In this document: positions 17,341 to 25,284 of the stretch, in pieces
Position numbering within the stretch: the stretch's first letter is position 1
Layout: every line of letters starts with the position of its first letter
Assembly: GCF_007845645.1 (NCBI RefSeq)
Contig: NZ_VCQV01000023.1
Coordinates: 26,884-90,883 of the forward strand
Direction: 5' to 3'
From: Leekyejoonella antrihumi
Lineage (GTDB): Bacteria; Actinomycetota; Actinomycetes; Actinomycetales; Dermatophilaceae
DNA length: 64,000 nt
Made by a program: the position numbers and the translations under genes
Notes under the pieces: generated by a model
Database searches by the model: none
What the model was told of the DNA's origin: nothing
What the model saw: only the letters and a program-made list of their open reading frames with translations

Positions 17341-18477
17341 ATGAAACCACTAGCTCGCACCGCCGCCCTGGCCACGTCGGCGCTCGCCGTCCTCGCCATC
17401 GGCGTCGGACCCGCGCACGCTGCCACCACCACCCAGGGTAGGCACGCCGACGCGCATCCCGTGTTCGTGCAGAACGACGCGCCGTCCGGCAACGAGATCG
17501 TGCAGTACGACCACACCGCATCCGGCGCCCTGCAGCAGACCGCGACCTACGCGACCGGCGGCACCGGGGGCCAGCTCGGCGGCTCGGTCGTCGATCACCT
17601 CGCCTCGCAGGGCTCGCTGACCTACGACGCGGGCACCCACACGCTCTACGCGGTCAACGCCGGAAGCAACAGCATCACGGTTTTCGCAGTCGTCGGCGAC
17701 CGGCTCGTGCGGCGGCAGGTCATCGGCTCTGATGGGTCATTCCCGGTAAGCGTCGCGGCGCGGGATGGACGAGTCTTCGTGCTCAACGCCCGCGATGGTG
17801 GCTCGGTGCAGGGGTACCTGTCCCTGGGCGGCTACCTGCTGGCGATCCCGTCCTGGCATCGCGGTCTCGGACTCAACCCGGCGCAGACTCCGGAGTTCAC
17901 CAGCACGCCCGGTCAGATCGGGTTCACCCCCAACGGGCGTCAGCTGCTGGTCAGCACCAAGAACGGCCAGAACAGCGTCGACGTATTCAATCTCGGCCTG
18001 TTCGGGCCGGCGCTAAAGCCGGTCGTCAACTACCTGCCGGGCACGGTGCCATTCGGATTCGACTTCGCGCCAGGCGGTGTCCTCGCGCTCACCGAGGCCG
18101 GTCCCAGCGCGGTCGCAACCTTCACGGTGGCGCCCAGCGGAAGGCTCACGGCGGGCAGCTCCGCGCTCACCGGCCAGGCGGCGACCTGCTGGCTCACCAC
18201 CATCGGCTCGACCGCGTACGCCTCCAATGCCGGCAGTGGCAATCTCTCGTCATACCGGGTCAACCGCGGTGGTGGCCTATACTCGGTCGGGACCACTCCG
18301 GTCGCCGCCGGCACCGTCGACTCCGCGGCCTCATCGGATGGCCGGTACCTCTACGTGCAGGGCGGCGCCACCGGAACCGTCACCACGTTCGGCGTCGGCA
18401 AGCGGGGTGCGCTCACGAACCTGGGCACCGTCACCGTGCCCGACGCGGTCGGCGCGGAAGGCATCGCCGCCCTGTAG
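17341..18477 (+). CDS. Exported beta-propeller (lactonase-like) protein
   Basis: A 378-residue protein with a Sec signal peptide (MKPLARTAALATS, hydrophobic core, cleavage near GPAHA, residues 25-29). Blades of a propeller repeat follow: YDAGTHTLYAVNAGSNSITVF, with similar units near residues 130, 200, 260 and 320. It resembles 6-phosphogluconolactonase-fold and surface-layer repeat proteins, but secretion argues against a central-metabolic lactonase role. An AAGGACC ribosome site precedes the ATG. It diverges from the peroxiredoxin/sigma unit and could be a target of that sigma factor. Confidence 0.75.
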   Translation: MKPLARTAALATSALAVLAIGVGPAHAATTTQGRHADAHPVFVQNDAPSGNEIVQYDHTASGALQQTATYATGGTGGQLGGSVVDHLASQGSLTYDAGTHTLYAVNAGSNSITVFAVVGDRLVRRQVIGSDGSFPVSVAARDGRVFVLNARDGGSVQGYLSLGGYLLAIPSWHRGLGLNPAQTPEFTSTPGQIGFTPNGRQLLVSTKNGQNSVDVFNLGLFGPALKPVVNYLPGTVPFGFDFAPGGVLALTEAGPSAVATFTVAPSGRLTAGSSALTGQAATCWLTTIGSTAYASNAGSGNLSSYRVNRGGGLYSVGTTPVAAGTVDSAASSDGRYLYVQGGATGTVTTFGVGKRGALTNLGTVTVPDAVGAEGIAAL

Positions 18478-18488
18478 GTGACCCCATC

Positions 18489-19775
18489 TCAGGAGGCGAC
18501 CTCGACACCCGCCGGGGACGTGAGCGGGGACTTCGGCGCCGACTCGAGCTCCGCGCGCCATACCGCGGGTCGGGGCACGGACCGGACGGTGCGACTGAGG
18601 GTGACCACCAGCGCGCAGGCGGCGGCCGACGTCGCGAGTCCTGCCATGGCGGCTGGTCCGCCGAGGCCGGAGAGCAGCGCTCCGCCCGCCAGTGGTGCAA
18701 GCGGCATGATCGCCATTGCCGCGAACTGGGACGCCGAGGCCACCCGGCCCTGCATCCGGTCCGGAGTGAGCGCCATCCGGTACGCGCCGATGCCGGCATT
18801 GCCGGCGGGGTTGAGGAAGAGAGAACAGCCGATCGCGAGTGCGACCACCAGCGGGTTGTTCCAGAAGATCATCGGCACGGTGAGCGGCACCATGCTCCAC
18901 GCGACCATGACGGTGAGGCGGCCGGTGGCGAACGTGTCGATGATCCTGGGCGCAAGGACGGCCCCGACGATGCCGGCAACCCCGGCCGCGGCATCGACCA
19001 GGCCGATCGTGGCCGGGTGGAAGCCGGCCTGCAGCAGTCGCAGCACTGCAACGAAGAACAGCGCGTTGATCACCAGGTTGACCATGGCCGCCCAGGTCGT
19101 CAGGGTGCGCAGGAACCTGCTCGCCCAGACGAAGCGAAAGCCCTCCTTGAGGTCGTCCCGCACTCGCGGTCGAGCGCCGTCATGATGCGGCGCCGAGAGG
19201 TCGGTGCGGATGCGGCCGAGGGTCACGAACGACACGGCATACGAGATCGCATCGACGGCGAACGGCAGCCAGCGCACGAGTCCCATGAGTGCACCGCCGA
19301 CCGGGCCACCGAGCAGCGAGGCGATGTGCTGGCGGGCCTGGTTCTGGCTCATCGCGGTGGGCAGCTGGTCGTTGGGCACCACGCTGCGCAGCGCGGACGT
19401 CTCGGCCGGTGCGAAGGTGCCGGCTCCCGCTCCGGCGAGTAGGCCGACGATGACCAGATGGGTGATCGTCAGGTGGTGGAGCGCGCCGGCGATGGCGAGC
19501 GAGGCATACAGCAGCACGCCGTTCCCGCTCGCGATGCGCATCAGATGGCCGCGGTGCATCCGGTCGGCAAGCACGCCGGCCGGCAGCATGGTCAGCAGCA
19601 TTCCGAGCAGATAGGCGGTCTCGGCGATCGAGGCGACCAGCGCCGAGTGGCTCAGCTGGTAGGCCAGCAGCGGGAAGACGAACAGGCTCATCCGACTGCC
19701 CAGCTCGCTGACGGTCTCGCCCGCCCACAGGATCGTGAAGTCGCGGTTGTGGGAGAGCTCTCGGTACCCGGTCAT
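18489..19775 (-). CDS. MFS transporter, enterobactin-exporter/MefA-like
   Basis: A 428-residue, 12-helix MFS protein. It begins with the YRELSHNRDFTILWAGETVS block and has the motif-A loop GVLADRMHRGHLMRIASGNG, typical of the EntS/macrolide-efflux (DHA3) group. I place the start at the ATG at 19775: a TANNNT -10 (TATGTT, 19788-19783) lies 7 bases upstream, implying a leaderless message. An ATG at 19787 would put the start inside the operator. It diverges from a winged-helix regulator that probably represses it. Confidence 0.82.
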   Translation of the reverse strand: MTGYRELSHNRDFTILWAGETVSELGSRMSLFVFPLLAYQLSHSALVASIAETAYLLGMLLTMLPAGVLADRMHRGHLMRIASGNGVLLYASLAIAGALHHLTITHLVIVGLLAGAGAGTFAPAETSALRSVVPNDQLPTAMSQNQARQHIASLLGGPVGGALMGLVRWLPFAVDAISYAVSFVTLGRIRTDLSAPHHDGARPRVRDDLKEGFRFVWASRFLRTLTTWAAMVNLVINALFFVAVLRLLQAGFHPATIGLVDAAAGVAGIVGAVLAPRIIDTFATGRLTVMVAWSMVPLTVPMIFWNNPLVVALAIGCSLFLNPAGNAGIGAYRMALTPDRMQGRVASASQFAAMAIMPLAPLAGGALLSGLGGPAAMAGLATSAAACALVVTLSRTVRSVPRPAVWRAELESAPKSPLTSPAGVEVAS

Positions 19776-19837
19776 ATTGTGCAACATACAGTGCGCAATA
19801 GAAGGTGCGCAATAGTCCGTGCGGAATTTGTTAGGCT
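19775..19837. promoter_or_regulatory. Divergent leaderless promoters with triplicated operator
   Basis: The motif TATTG(T/C)GCA occurs three times: TATTGTGCA (19775-19783, plus), and as TGCGCAATA at 19792-19800 and 19806-19814 (minus). The first pair forms an inverted repeat with an 8-base spacer; the second pair are direct repeats 14 bases apart. Leaderless -10 boxes flank it: TATGTT (19788-19783) for the MFS gene and TAGGCT (19832-19837) for the regulator. A repressor here would control both directions. Confidence 0.65.
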
Positions 19838-19843
19838 GCTGCT

Positions 19844-20434
19844 GTGCCAGAGGACGCCACCCCGATCAGCGACCCGCGAGTGCTGCGAGCGATCGCCCAT
19901 CCAGTGCGGAACAGGGTGCTGCAGGAGGTGTATGTCGCGGGGCACAGCCGGGCCGCGGACATCGCGGAGGAGCTGGGCATCCCCGCGAATCAGGCGAGCT
20001 TCCACCTTCGTCAGCTCGCGAAGTACGGCCTCGTGGAGCCGGCCCCCGAGCATGCGCGGGATGGACGGGACCGGGTGTGGAAGCCGGTCCATGAGCACGG
20101 GCTGAACCTGAGCCTGCGGCAGCTTGAGCGCGAGTCCGGCGGAGCGGCAGCGGTCTCCGTCTTTCGACGGCAGTCCGCGGAGGATGCCAAGGCGATGGTG
20201 GATCGAGCGCTTCGCGCCGACGACTCGGACCCGAATGTGCACGTCATGGTCAACAACGCGGCACTGCGCCTCACCAAGGAGGAGGCCGAGCAATTCAGCA
20301 AGGAGCTGACTGACCTGTTCGGCACCTGGCGCAGACGAACGATGGGCTTCCACGACGGGCGGCGGACCTACCACCTGCTGGAGATCCTGCAGCCGATGCC
20401 GGATCTCCCCGAGTCCGAAACGCAGCCTCGGTAA
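19844..20434 (+). CDS. ArsR-like winged-helix regulator
   Basis: A 196-residue regulator with an ArsR/HTH_20-type N-terminal domain (RAIAHPVRNRVLQEV, about 13-27; ADIAEELGIPANQASFHLRQ, about 37-56) and a C-terminal helical domain of unknown ligand. The GTG start sits 6 bases after a TANNNT -10, implying a leaderless transcript. It faces away from the MFS gene across a shared operator cluster and is its likely repressor, probably sensing a substrate of the pump. Confidence 0.82.
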   Translation: MPEDATPISDPRVLRAIAHPVRNRVLQEVYVAGHSRAADIAEELGIPANQASFHLRQLAKYGLVEPAPEHARDGRDRVWKPVHEHGLNLSLRQLERESGGAAAVSVFRRQSAEDAKAMVDRALRADDSDPNVHVMVNNAALRLTKEEAEQFSKELTDLFGTWRRRTMGFHDGRRTYHLLEILQPMPDLPESETQPR

Positions 20435-20446
20435 CCCCCCTCGGGA

Positions 20447-20504
20447 TGTGCACTCTCGCTCCAAGGGCGCAGCAACAGCTGCGCCCTTGGAGCGTAAGTG
20501 CACA
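20447..20504. terminator. Long intergenic hairpin
   Basis: Two 27-base arms (20447-20473 and 20478-20504) are complementary at 25 of 27 positions around an AACA loop, with a GC-rich core CGCTCCAAGGGCGCAGC. There is no T-run on either side. It follows the winged-helix regulator and may terminate it; its unusual length and regularity would also suit a REP-like mobile palindrome. Confidence 0.55.
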
Positions 20505-20565
20505 TTTGGGCGGTGTGAGCGCGAAGTGCCGCGTGGCTGACCTCGACCCGAAGTAGTCTGTGCGC

Positions 20566-20964
20566 GTGAACTTCCGCATCAGCGAGGCCGCCGGGCTGCT
20601 CGGCGTAAGTGACGACACGGTGCGCCGGTGGGCGGACGCCGGGCGGTTCCGCACCACCCATGATCAAGGCGGCCGACTGGTCATCGAGGGCAAGGTGCTG
20701 GCCGAGTTCGCTCAGGAGCTGGCGCGCGAGCCGCAGGCCGAGCTCGTCCTGGGGGAGTCGTCCGCCCGGAACCGGCTGCAGGGGATCGTGACGAGGGTGG
20801 TGAGAGACACCGTGATGGCGCAGGTCGAGATCCAGGCCGGTCCCTATCGAGTCGTGTCGCTGATGAGCCGCGAGGCCGCCGACCAGCTGGAGCTGGAGCC
20901 CGGGGTGCTGGCAGTGGCCGCGATCAAGGCGACCAACGTCGTGGTGGAGCTCCCGCAGCACTGA
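20566..20964 (+). CDS. HTH-TOBE molybdate/tungstate-responsive regulator
   Basis: A 132-residue protein. An N-terminal MerR/excisionase-type HTH (LLGVSDDTVRRWADAGRF) joins a C-terminal TOBE/Mop domain (about 65-132; SARNRLQGIVTRVVRD, VVSLMSREAADQL), which in Mop proteins binds molybdate. It lies directly upstream of the oxyanion uptake genes. The GTG at 20566 is preceded by TAGTCT (20554-20559), implying a leaderless start; an upstream in-frame GTG adds only two residues. Probable metal-sensing regulator of the transporter. Confidence 0.82.
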   Translation: MNFRISEAAGLLGVSDDTVRRWADAGRFRTTHDQGGRLVIEGKVLAEFAQELAREPQAELVLGESSARNRLQGIVTRVVRDTVMAQVEIQAGPYRVVSLMSREAADQLELEPGVLAVAAIKATNVVVELPQH

Positions 20965-21043
20965 CCCGGTGGCGGATCCGCGCCTGCGTCTTGTTTACGA
21001 CTATTTATCCGCAAATCATGAGGTACTTCCGAGTTTCCTGGAG

Positions 21044-21056
21044 TATTCTCGCCACC
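21044..21056 (+). promoter_or_regulatory. Leaderless -10 of the oxyanion binding-protein gene
   Basis: TATTCT (21044-21049) lies 7 bases before the ATG at 21057. The 60 bases upstream are AT-rich (GACTATTTATCCGCAAATCA) and are the natural place for the HTH-TOBE regulator to bind, though no clear dyad was found. Confidence 0.5.
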
Positions 21057-22016
21057 ATGAAGTTGCCTGGAGCGGTGGAATTTCGTGGCCCGCGCGCAGT
21101 AGTCACGGCCGCAGCAGTGCTCGTGGCTGTGGCGCTTCCGCTCGCCGCCTGCGGATCGTCCGGCACCTCGTCGAGCAGCAGTGCGGCCTCTCCGGTCGCG
21201 GGGGGCAGCCCGCAGTCCTCCTCCGCCGGCGCAATGGGGTCCGGCCCGGTCAACGTGCTGTATGCCGGGTCGCTGGTGGACTTGATGCAGTCTCAGATCG
21301 GCCCGGGCCTGAAGAAGGCCAGCGGCTACGACGTCGAGGGATTCGCCGCGGGCTCCAATGCCCTCGCCACCCAGATCAAGGGCAAGGTCCACCAGGGCGA
21401 CGTCTTCATCAGCGCCAACCCGAAGGTCAACACCACACTGCAAGGCGCCAAGAACGGCAACTGGGTGTCCTGGTACGCCACCTACTCCTCGTCGCCTGTG
21501 GTCATCGGGTTCGACCCGAAGAGCAAGTTCGCCAAGGAGTTGAGGACCAAGCCGTGGTATGACGTGGTCACGGAGCCCGGATTCCGGCTGGGGCGGACCG
21601 ATCCGGTCAACGACCCGAAGGGAAAGCTGGCGAAGCAGGCCCTGACATCGCAGGCGAAGAAGACCCCGGCCCTGTCCAAGCTCGCGTCCTCCGACGCGGG
21701 CATCTACCCCGAGGAGACCCTGATCGGGCGCCTGCAGTCGGGCCAGCTCGATGCCGGGTTCTTCTACAACAGCGAAGCGGTCGCCGCCAAGATTCCGACC
21801 GTGCCGCTGACCGGCCAGGCTCTGAAGGCGGTCTACACCGTGACGGTCCTCAACCGCGCACCGCACCCGTCCGCGGCGATCGCGTTCGTGAAGTATTTGC
21901 TCGGTCCGAAGGGTGCGGCGGATCTGAAGAAGGACGGCTACAACCTGGTTGCGCCGCCGAAGGCGACAGGTAGTGGCATGCCTGCCGTCTTGAAGAGCGT
22001 CATTTCAGGTTCGTGA
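21057..22016 (+). CDS. Molybdate/tungstate ABC transporter binding lipoprotein
   Basis: A 319-residue substrate-binding protein with a lipoprotein signal (hydrophobic stretch to LPLAAC, Cys about residue 27) and a Ser/Gly-rich linker. The mature part begins with NVLYAGSLVDLMQ and has DVFISANPKVN, which resembles the WtpA/ModA oxyanion binders (YAGSL is the WtpA-style start). ATG at 21057 is placed by the leaderless -10; 22 upstream residues are discarded. The stop overlaps the permease-ATPase start (GTGA). Confidence 0.85.
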   Translation: MKLPGAVEFRGPRAVVTAAAVLVAVALPLAACGSSGTSSSSSAASPVAGGSPQSSSAGAMGSGPVNVLYAGSLVDLMQSQIGPGLKKASGYDVEGFAAGSNALATQIKGKVHQGDVFISANPKVNTTLQGAKNGNWVSWYATYSSSPVVIGFDPKSKFAKELRTKPWYDVVTEPGFRLGRTDPVNDPKGKLAKQALTSQAKKTPALSKLASSDAGIYPEETLIGRLQSGQLDAGFFYNSEAVAAKIPTVPLTGQALKAVYTVTVLNRAPHPSAAIAFVKYLLGPKGAADLKKDGYNLVAPPKATGSGMPAVLKSVISGS

Positions 22017-23839
22017 CGGGCAGGGCACCGCGCGCGCCGCTCGGCTGGCTGGGCGCGCTGCTCGTTCTCTACCTGCTGATTCCGCTGGCCGCCTTCGCGA
22101 TTCGGCTGGCGGGGTCGCACGACCGCGGGTTCGGCACCCCAGGGCTCTGGGATGCCGCCCGCATTTCCGCACTCAGCGCCACCATCTCCACCATGCTGAT
22201 CGTCTCCTTCGGTGTGCCACTGGCCAGCTGGCTGGCCCGGTCCCGCGGCCGGCTGGGCACCGTGGTCGGCCTCATCGTCCAACTGCCCCTCGCGCTGCCA
22301 CCGCTGATGAGCGGCATCATCCTCATCTACGTCGTCGGCCCCTACACCCGAGTGGGTCAGCTCTTCGACGGGCGACTGACCGACTCGATCGCCGGCATCG
22401 TGCTCGCGCAGAGCTTCGTCGCGGCGCCCTTCCTGGTGATCTCGGCGCGGTCGGCCTTCGAGTCGGTGGATCCCGCGCTCGACGATCTGGCCGCGACCCT
22501 CGGACATCGACCCCTGGCCCGCTTCACCCGGGTCGACATCCCGATCGCGTGGCCCGGCATACGCGCGGGGATGCTGCTCACCTGGTTGCGTGCCTTTGGA
22601 GAGTATGGCGCCACGGTTCTGCTGGCGTACCACCCGTATTCGCTGCCGGTGTACACCTACGTGCAGTTCTCCGGATATGGCATCCCGACGACTCAGGCGC
22701 CGACCGCGATCGCGCTCGGCATTGCCGTCGTAGTGGTGCTGATCAGTCGGATCCGCAGGTTCGGGCGGCGCCGACCGCAGGCTGTGCTGCCGGAGCCGAT
22801 GGAGCCGAGACCGGCACCGCCGACACAGGTCACGTTCGATCTCGACTTGCACGTCGGTTCCTTCCACCTCGAGATTGCGCACGCTGCGCAGAGCCACCGG
22901 GTCGCGATTCTGGGGCCCTCGGGTGCCGGGAAGTCGATTGCGCTGCGGGCGATTGCCGGACTGCTCGGCTCACGAGCGGGCGCGGTGACGTATGCGGGGC
23001 AGGCCGTCGCCGACACGGCCACCGAAGCCCGGCAGGTTGGCTACCTGCCGCAGACCCACGGCCTCTTCCCCGGTCGAACCGTCTGGCAGCAGCTGCTCTT
23101 CGCGACGGAGGCCGACCCGAATGCCGCGAGCTGGTGGATCCACACGCTTCAGCTCGACGGCCTGCAGGACCGGCTGCCGGAGCAGCTTTCCGGCGGGCAG
23201 CGTCAGCGGGTCAGCCTGGCGCAGGCGCTCAGCCATCGACCTCGACTTGTCCTGCTCGACGAACCCTTTTCCGCACTCGATGCTCCGGTGCGCGACGAAC
23301 TGCGCCGCGAGCTGCGCCGGTTGCAGCACGAGACCGGGCTGTCCACCCTTCTGGTGACACACGATCCGGAGGAGGCGGCACTCCTTGCCGACGAGATCAT
23401 CGTGATCGACGAGGGCCGCATCTTGCAGGCCGGCCCGCGGGCGCAGGTCTACAACCGGCCGGCCTCCCCGCAGGTAGCCAGGTTGCTCGGGATCCAGAAC
23501 CTGCACCCCGGCGTTGTCACCGCGGGCGGCGAGGTGCGCAGCGGTGCGGCGCCGGTCGCGGCATACACCGCGGGTATGCCGTCGGGCACGCACGTGCTGT
23601 GGAGCGTCCGCCCCGAGCACGTGCGCATCACGCCGGATGGTGCGTACCCCGCGACGATTGTGGACGTTGCCGACATCGGCACGTCGTATGCGTTGATCGT
23701 GCGGCTCGACGGCGGCCCGGAGTTGCGGGTGCGGACGATCGAGTCGATCGCGCTGCGCGCCGGTGACGCGTGCCACCTTGCCCTGGCACCGAACGATCTC
23801 ACCGTGTGGCCTGCTCCGGACGAGCCGGCCGCCGGGTGA
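22013..23839 (+). CDS. Fused molybdate/tungstate ABC permease-ATPase (ModB-ModC)
   Basis: One 608-residue chain joins what are usually two genes. Residues 1-265 are a five- to six-helix permease with the coupling EAA-like loop around ATLGHRPLARFTRVDIP and EYGATVLLAYHP. Residues 270-490 are an ATPase: Walker A GPSGAGKS at about 300, LSGGQRQR at about 392, Walker B LVLLDEPFSALD at about 410. Residues 500-608 are a TOBE-type domain. The GTG overlaps the binding-protein stop. The fusion fixes a 1:1 ratio of the two components. ModB-ModC fusions are known in some actinobacteria. Confidence 0.88.
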   Translation: MTGRAPRAPLGWLGALLVLYLLIPLAAFAIRLAGSHDRGFGTPGLWDAARISALSATISTMLIVSFGVPLASWLARSRGRLGTVVGLIVQLPLALPPLMSGIILIYVVGPYTRVGQLFDGRLTDSIAGIVLAQSFVAAPFLVISARSAFESVDPALDDLAATLGHRPLARFTRVDIPIAWPGIRAGMLLTWLRAFGEYGATVLLAYHPYSLPVYTYVQFSGYGIPTTQAPTAIALGIAVVVVLISRIRRFGRRRPQAVLPEPMEPRPAPPTQVTFDLDLHVGSFHLEIAHAAQSHRVAILGPSGAGKSIALRAIAGLLGSRAGAVTYAGQAVADTATEARQVGYLPQTHGLFPGRTVWQQLLFATEADPNAASWWIHTLQLDGLQDRLPEQLSGGQRQRVSLAQALSHRPRLVLLDEPFSALDAPVRDELRRELRRLQHETGLSTLLVTHDPEEAALLADEIIVIDEGRILQAGPRAQVYNRPASPQVARLLGIQNLHPGVVTAGGEVRSGAAPVAAYTAGMPSGTHVLWSVRPEHVRITPDGAYPATIVDVADIGTSYALIVRLDGGPELRVRTIESIALRAGDACHLALAPNDLTVWPAPDEPAAG

Positions 23840-23843
23840 ACCG

Positions 23844-23874
23844 TTTAGTTTTTATGAGAAACATTGTATAAACT
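23844..23874 (+). promoter_or_regulatory. Candidate promoter of the cupin gene
   Basis: An AT-rich island follows the transporter. TTTAGT (23844-23849) and TATAAA (23867-23872) are spaced 17 bases, and short arms AGTTT (23847-23851) and AAACT (23870-23874) frame the pair. Confidence 0.4.
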
Positions 23875-23916
23875 GGTCCTATCGCCGCACACCAGGCCAA
23901 CGGAAAGTGGTGCGTC

Positions 23917-24312
23917 ATGGAGCTGATGACCAGGCAGGATGCCCCCGTCCACGCGACTCACGGGACGAACAGCCCGTCGATCGAGGTGCTCTTCGGCGGG
24001 AAGCGGGACAGCGAAGAGATCGGCCTGGTGCGCCTGACGGTGCCGGCGGGAGTGAGTATGCCGTCGCATCGTCACGCGGGATCGGACGTCATCCTGGCCG
24101 CGGTCGCAGGGAGTGTGCGCATCACCAAGGGTGACCAGATCGTCGACCTGGAGGTGGGTGACGCCCTGCTGATCTTCAAGTACGAGTCGGTGGCTCTGGC
24201 CAACCCACATCAGCAGACCGCAGAGGTGCTCGTGGCTGCCGGCCCCGCCGCATTCATCTCGACGGTGCGCCGCTGGCCGAAGCTGGACACGCGGGTGCCC
24301 TCGTCGGCCTGA
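23917..24312 (+). CDS. Small cupin-domain protein
   Basis: A 131-residue single cupin. Motif 1 is PSHRHAGSDVILAAVAG (metal-binding His pair and a downstream acidic position), motif 2 is near VGDALLIFKYES. It could act as a metal-dependent enzyme or a ligand binder; nothing in the neighbourhood fixes its role. It follows the molybdate transporter by 77 bases but seems to have its own promoter. Starts with ATG at 23917; the upstream GGAAAGTGG is a fair ribosome site. Confidence 0.7.
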   Translation: MELMTRQDAPVHATHGTNSPSIEVLFGGKRDSEEIGLVRLTVPAGVSMPSHRHAGSDVILAAVAGSVRITKGDQIVDLEVGDALLIFKYESVALANPHQQTAEVLVAAGPAAFISTVRRWPKLDTRVPSSA

Positions 24313-24359
24313 GCCGGACACCGAGCCGCCACCGAGGTCCCGACAGACGTGTCCGACGC

Positions 24360-24953
24360 TCAGTCTGCGTGATGGAAAGCATGACTGTAGGCGACCAGTG
24401 CATGCAGCATGGGCTCGATCGTCGCGACCACCTCGTCGGTGCTACTGGCCGCTGTCAGGCCGTACGTGAGGTCATAGTCCGCGGTGGCGCGCGAGCCGAC
24501 AATCTCGCGGAGCACGCGATGTTCGAGTCGTGAGACGGGGTAGTCCTGGTCCAGTGAGGCCAGCGCACGAGCGAGCTCCAGAGCCGGACGTTCGTCGAGG
24601 TGGTCGATCGCCTCACGAGCTGCCAACAGCCACCTGAGGTCCTGCTGGGTGGAGTCCTGCATGGCTTCGGCCACCTCGTCGAACAGCACCAGATGCACGT
24701 CCATGACTGCGGGGTGAGAACCCTCCTGCTCGTCCCAGGGGATGGCCGCCGCACGCCGGACGTATTCCTCGGCGCGTTCGTCGTCATGGTCCTGCAGCCG
24801 CTGGTAGGCCTTTTCCAGCAAATTTCCTGCAGCCTCCTGCAGCGCCAGACTGTGTCCTCTTCTGACGCGGCTCGAGGCGCGCTGCACATCACCGAGGGGA
24901 GATGCCGCCCGTTCCTCGTGGGCGTTGCCGCTGCGTCCGGAGGCATCACTCAT
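24360..24953 (-). CDS. Hypothetical protein, soluble and acidic
   Basis: A 197-residue protein I do not recognise. It is rich in Glu, Asp, Arg and Ala and appears all-helical (LQEAAGNLLEKAYQRLQDHD, VAEAMQDSTQQDLRWLLAA), with no signal peptide, membrane segment or metal motif. Start at the ATG 24953; six upstream in-frame codons are possible. It is isolated between the cupin gene and the PucR locus, transcribed opposite to both. Codon use is typical of the window, so it is probably a real gene. Confidence 0.55.
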   Translation of the reverse strand: MSDASGRSGNAHEERAASPLGDVQRASSRVRRGHSLALQEAAGNLLEKAYQRLQDHDDERAEEYVRRAAAIPWDEQEGSHPAVMDVHLVLFDEVAEAMQDSTQQDLRWLLAAREAIDHLDERPALELARALASLDQDYPVSRLEHRVLREIVGSRATADYDLTYGLTAASSTDEVVATIEPMLHALVAYSHAFHHAD

Positions 24954-25284
24954 GAGCACGACTCTAGCCAACGGACCTGATCTGACATTGTCTCGTCGTA
25001 TGGCCGGAGCAGAGTGCGCTGTTTGTAGATGGCACGACGCCCAGAAAGGCTGACATTACGAGGAGTACGCGCACGTAGAGATCGCCACGCATGACCCTGG
25101 GTCACCGTTGTCTAGAGAATTGGTGAGCGTGCAGGCCCGAACTGGAGCATGATTGGGCCCTGTTCTCATCCGGATGACACCCATCTTGCCCAACCTCGCA
25201 CGAGAGACATCCGGGGAACGGCGCAAGAGTCCTCACCGCGACCCCAGTGCGGCGGCACCCATACCCACACTTCGGAGGATCCCG
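24954..25284. other. Intergenic region upstream of the PucR gene
   Basis: About 330 bases with no supportable gene. The word CTGACATT occurs twice (24982-24989 and 25050-25057), 68 bases apart. A GGAGGA ribosome site ends 5 bases before the PucR ATG. I could not place a convincing -35/-10 pair. Confidence 0.4.
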
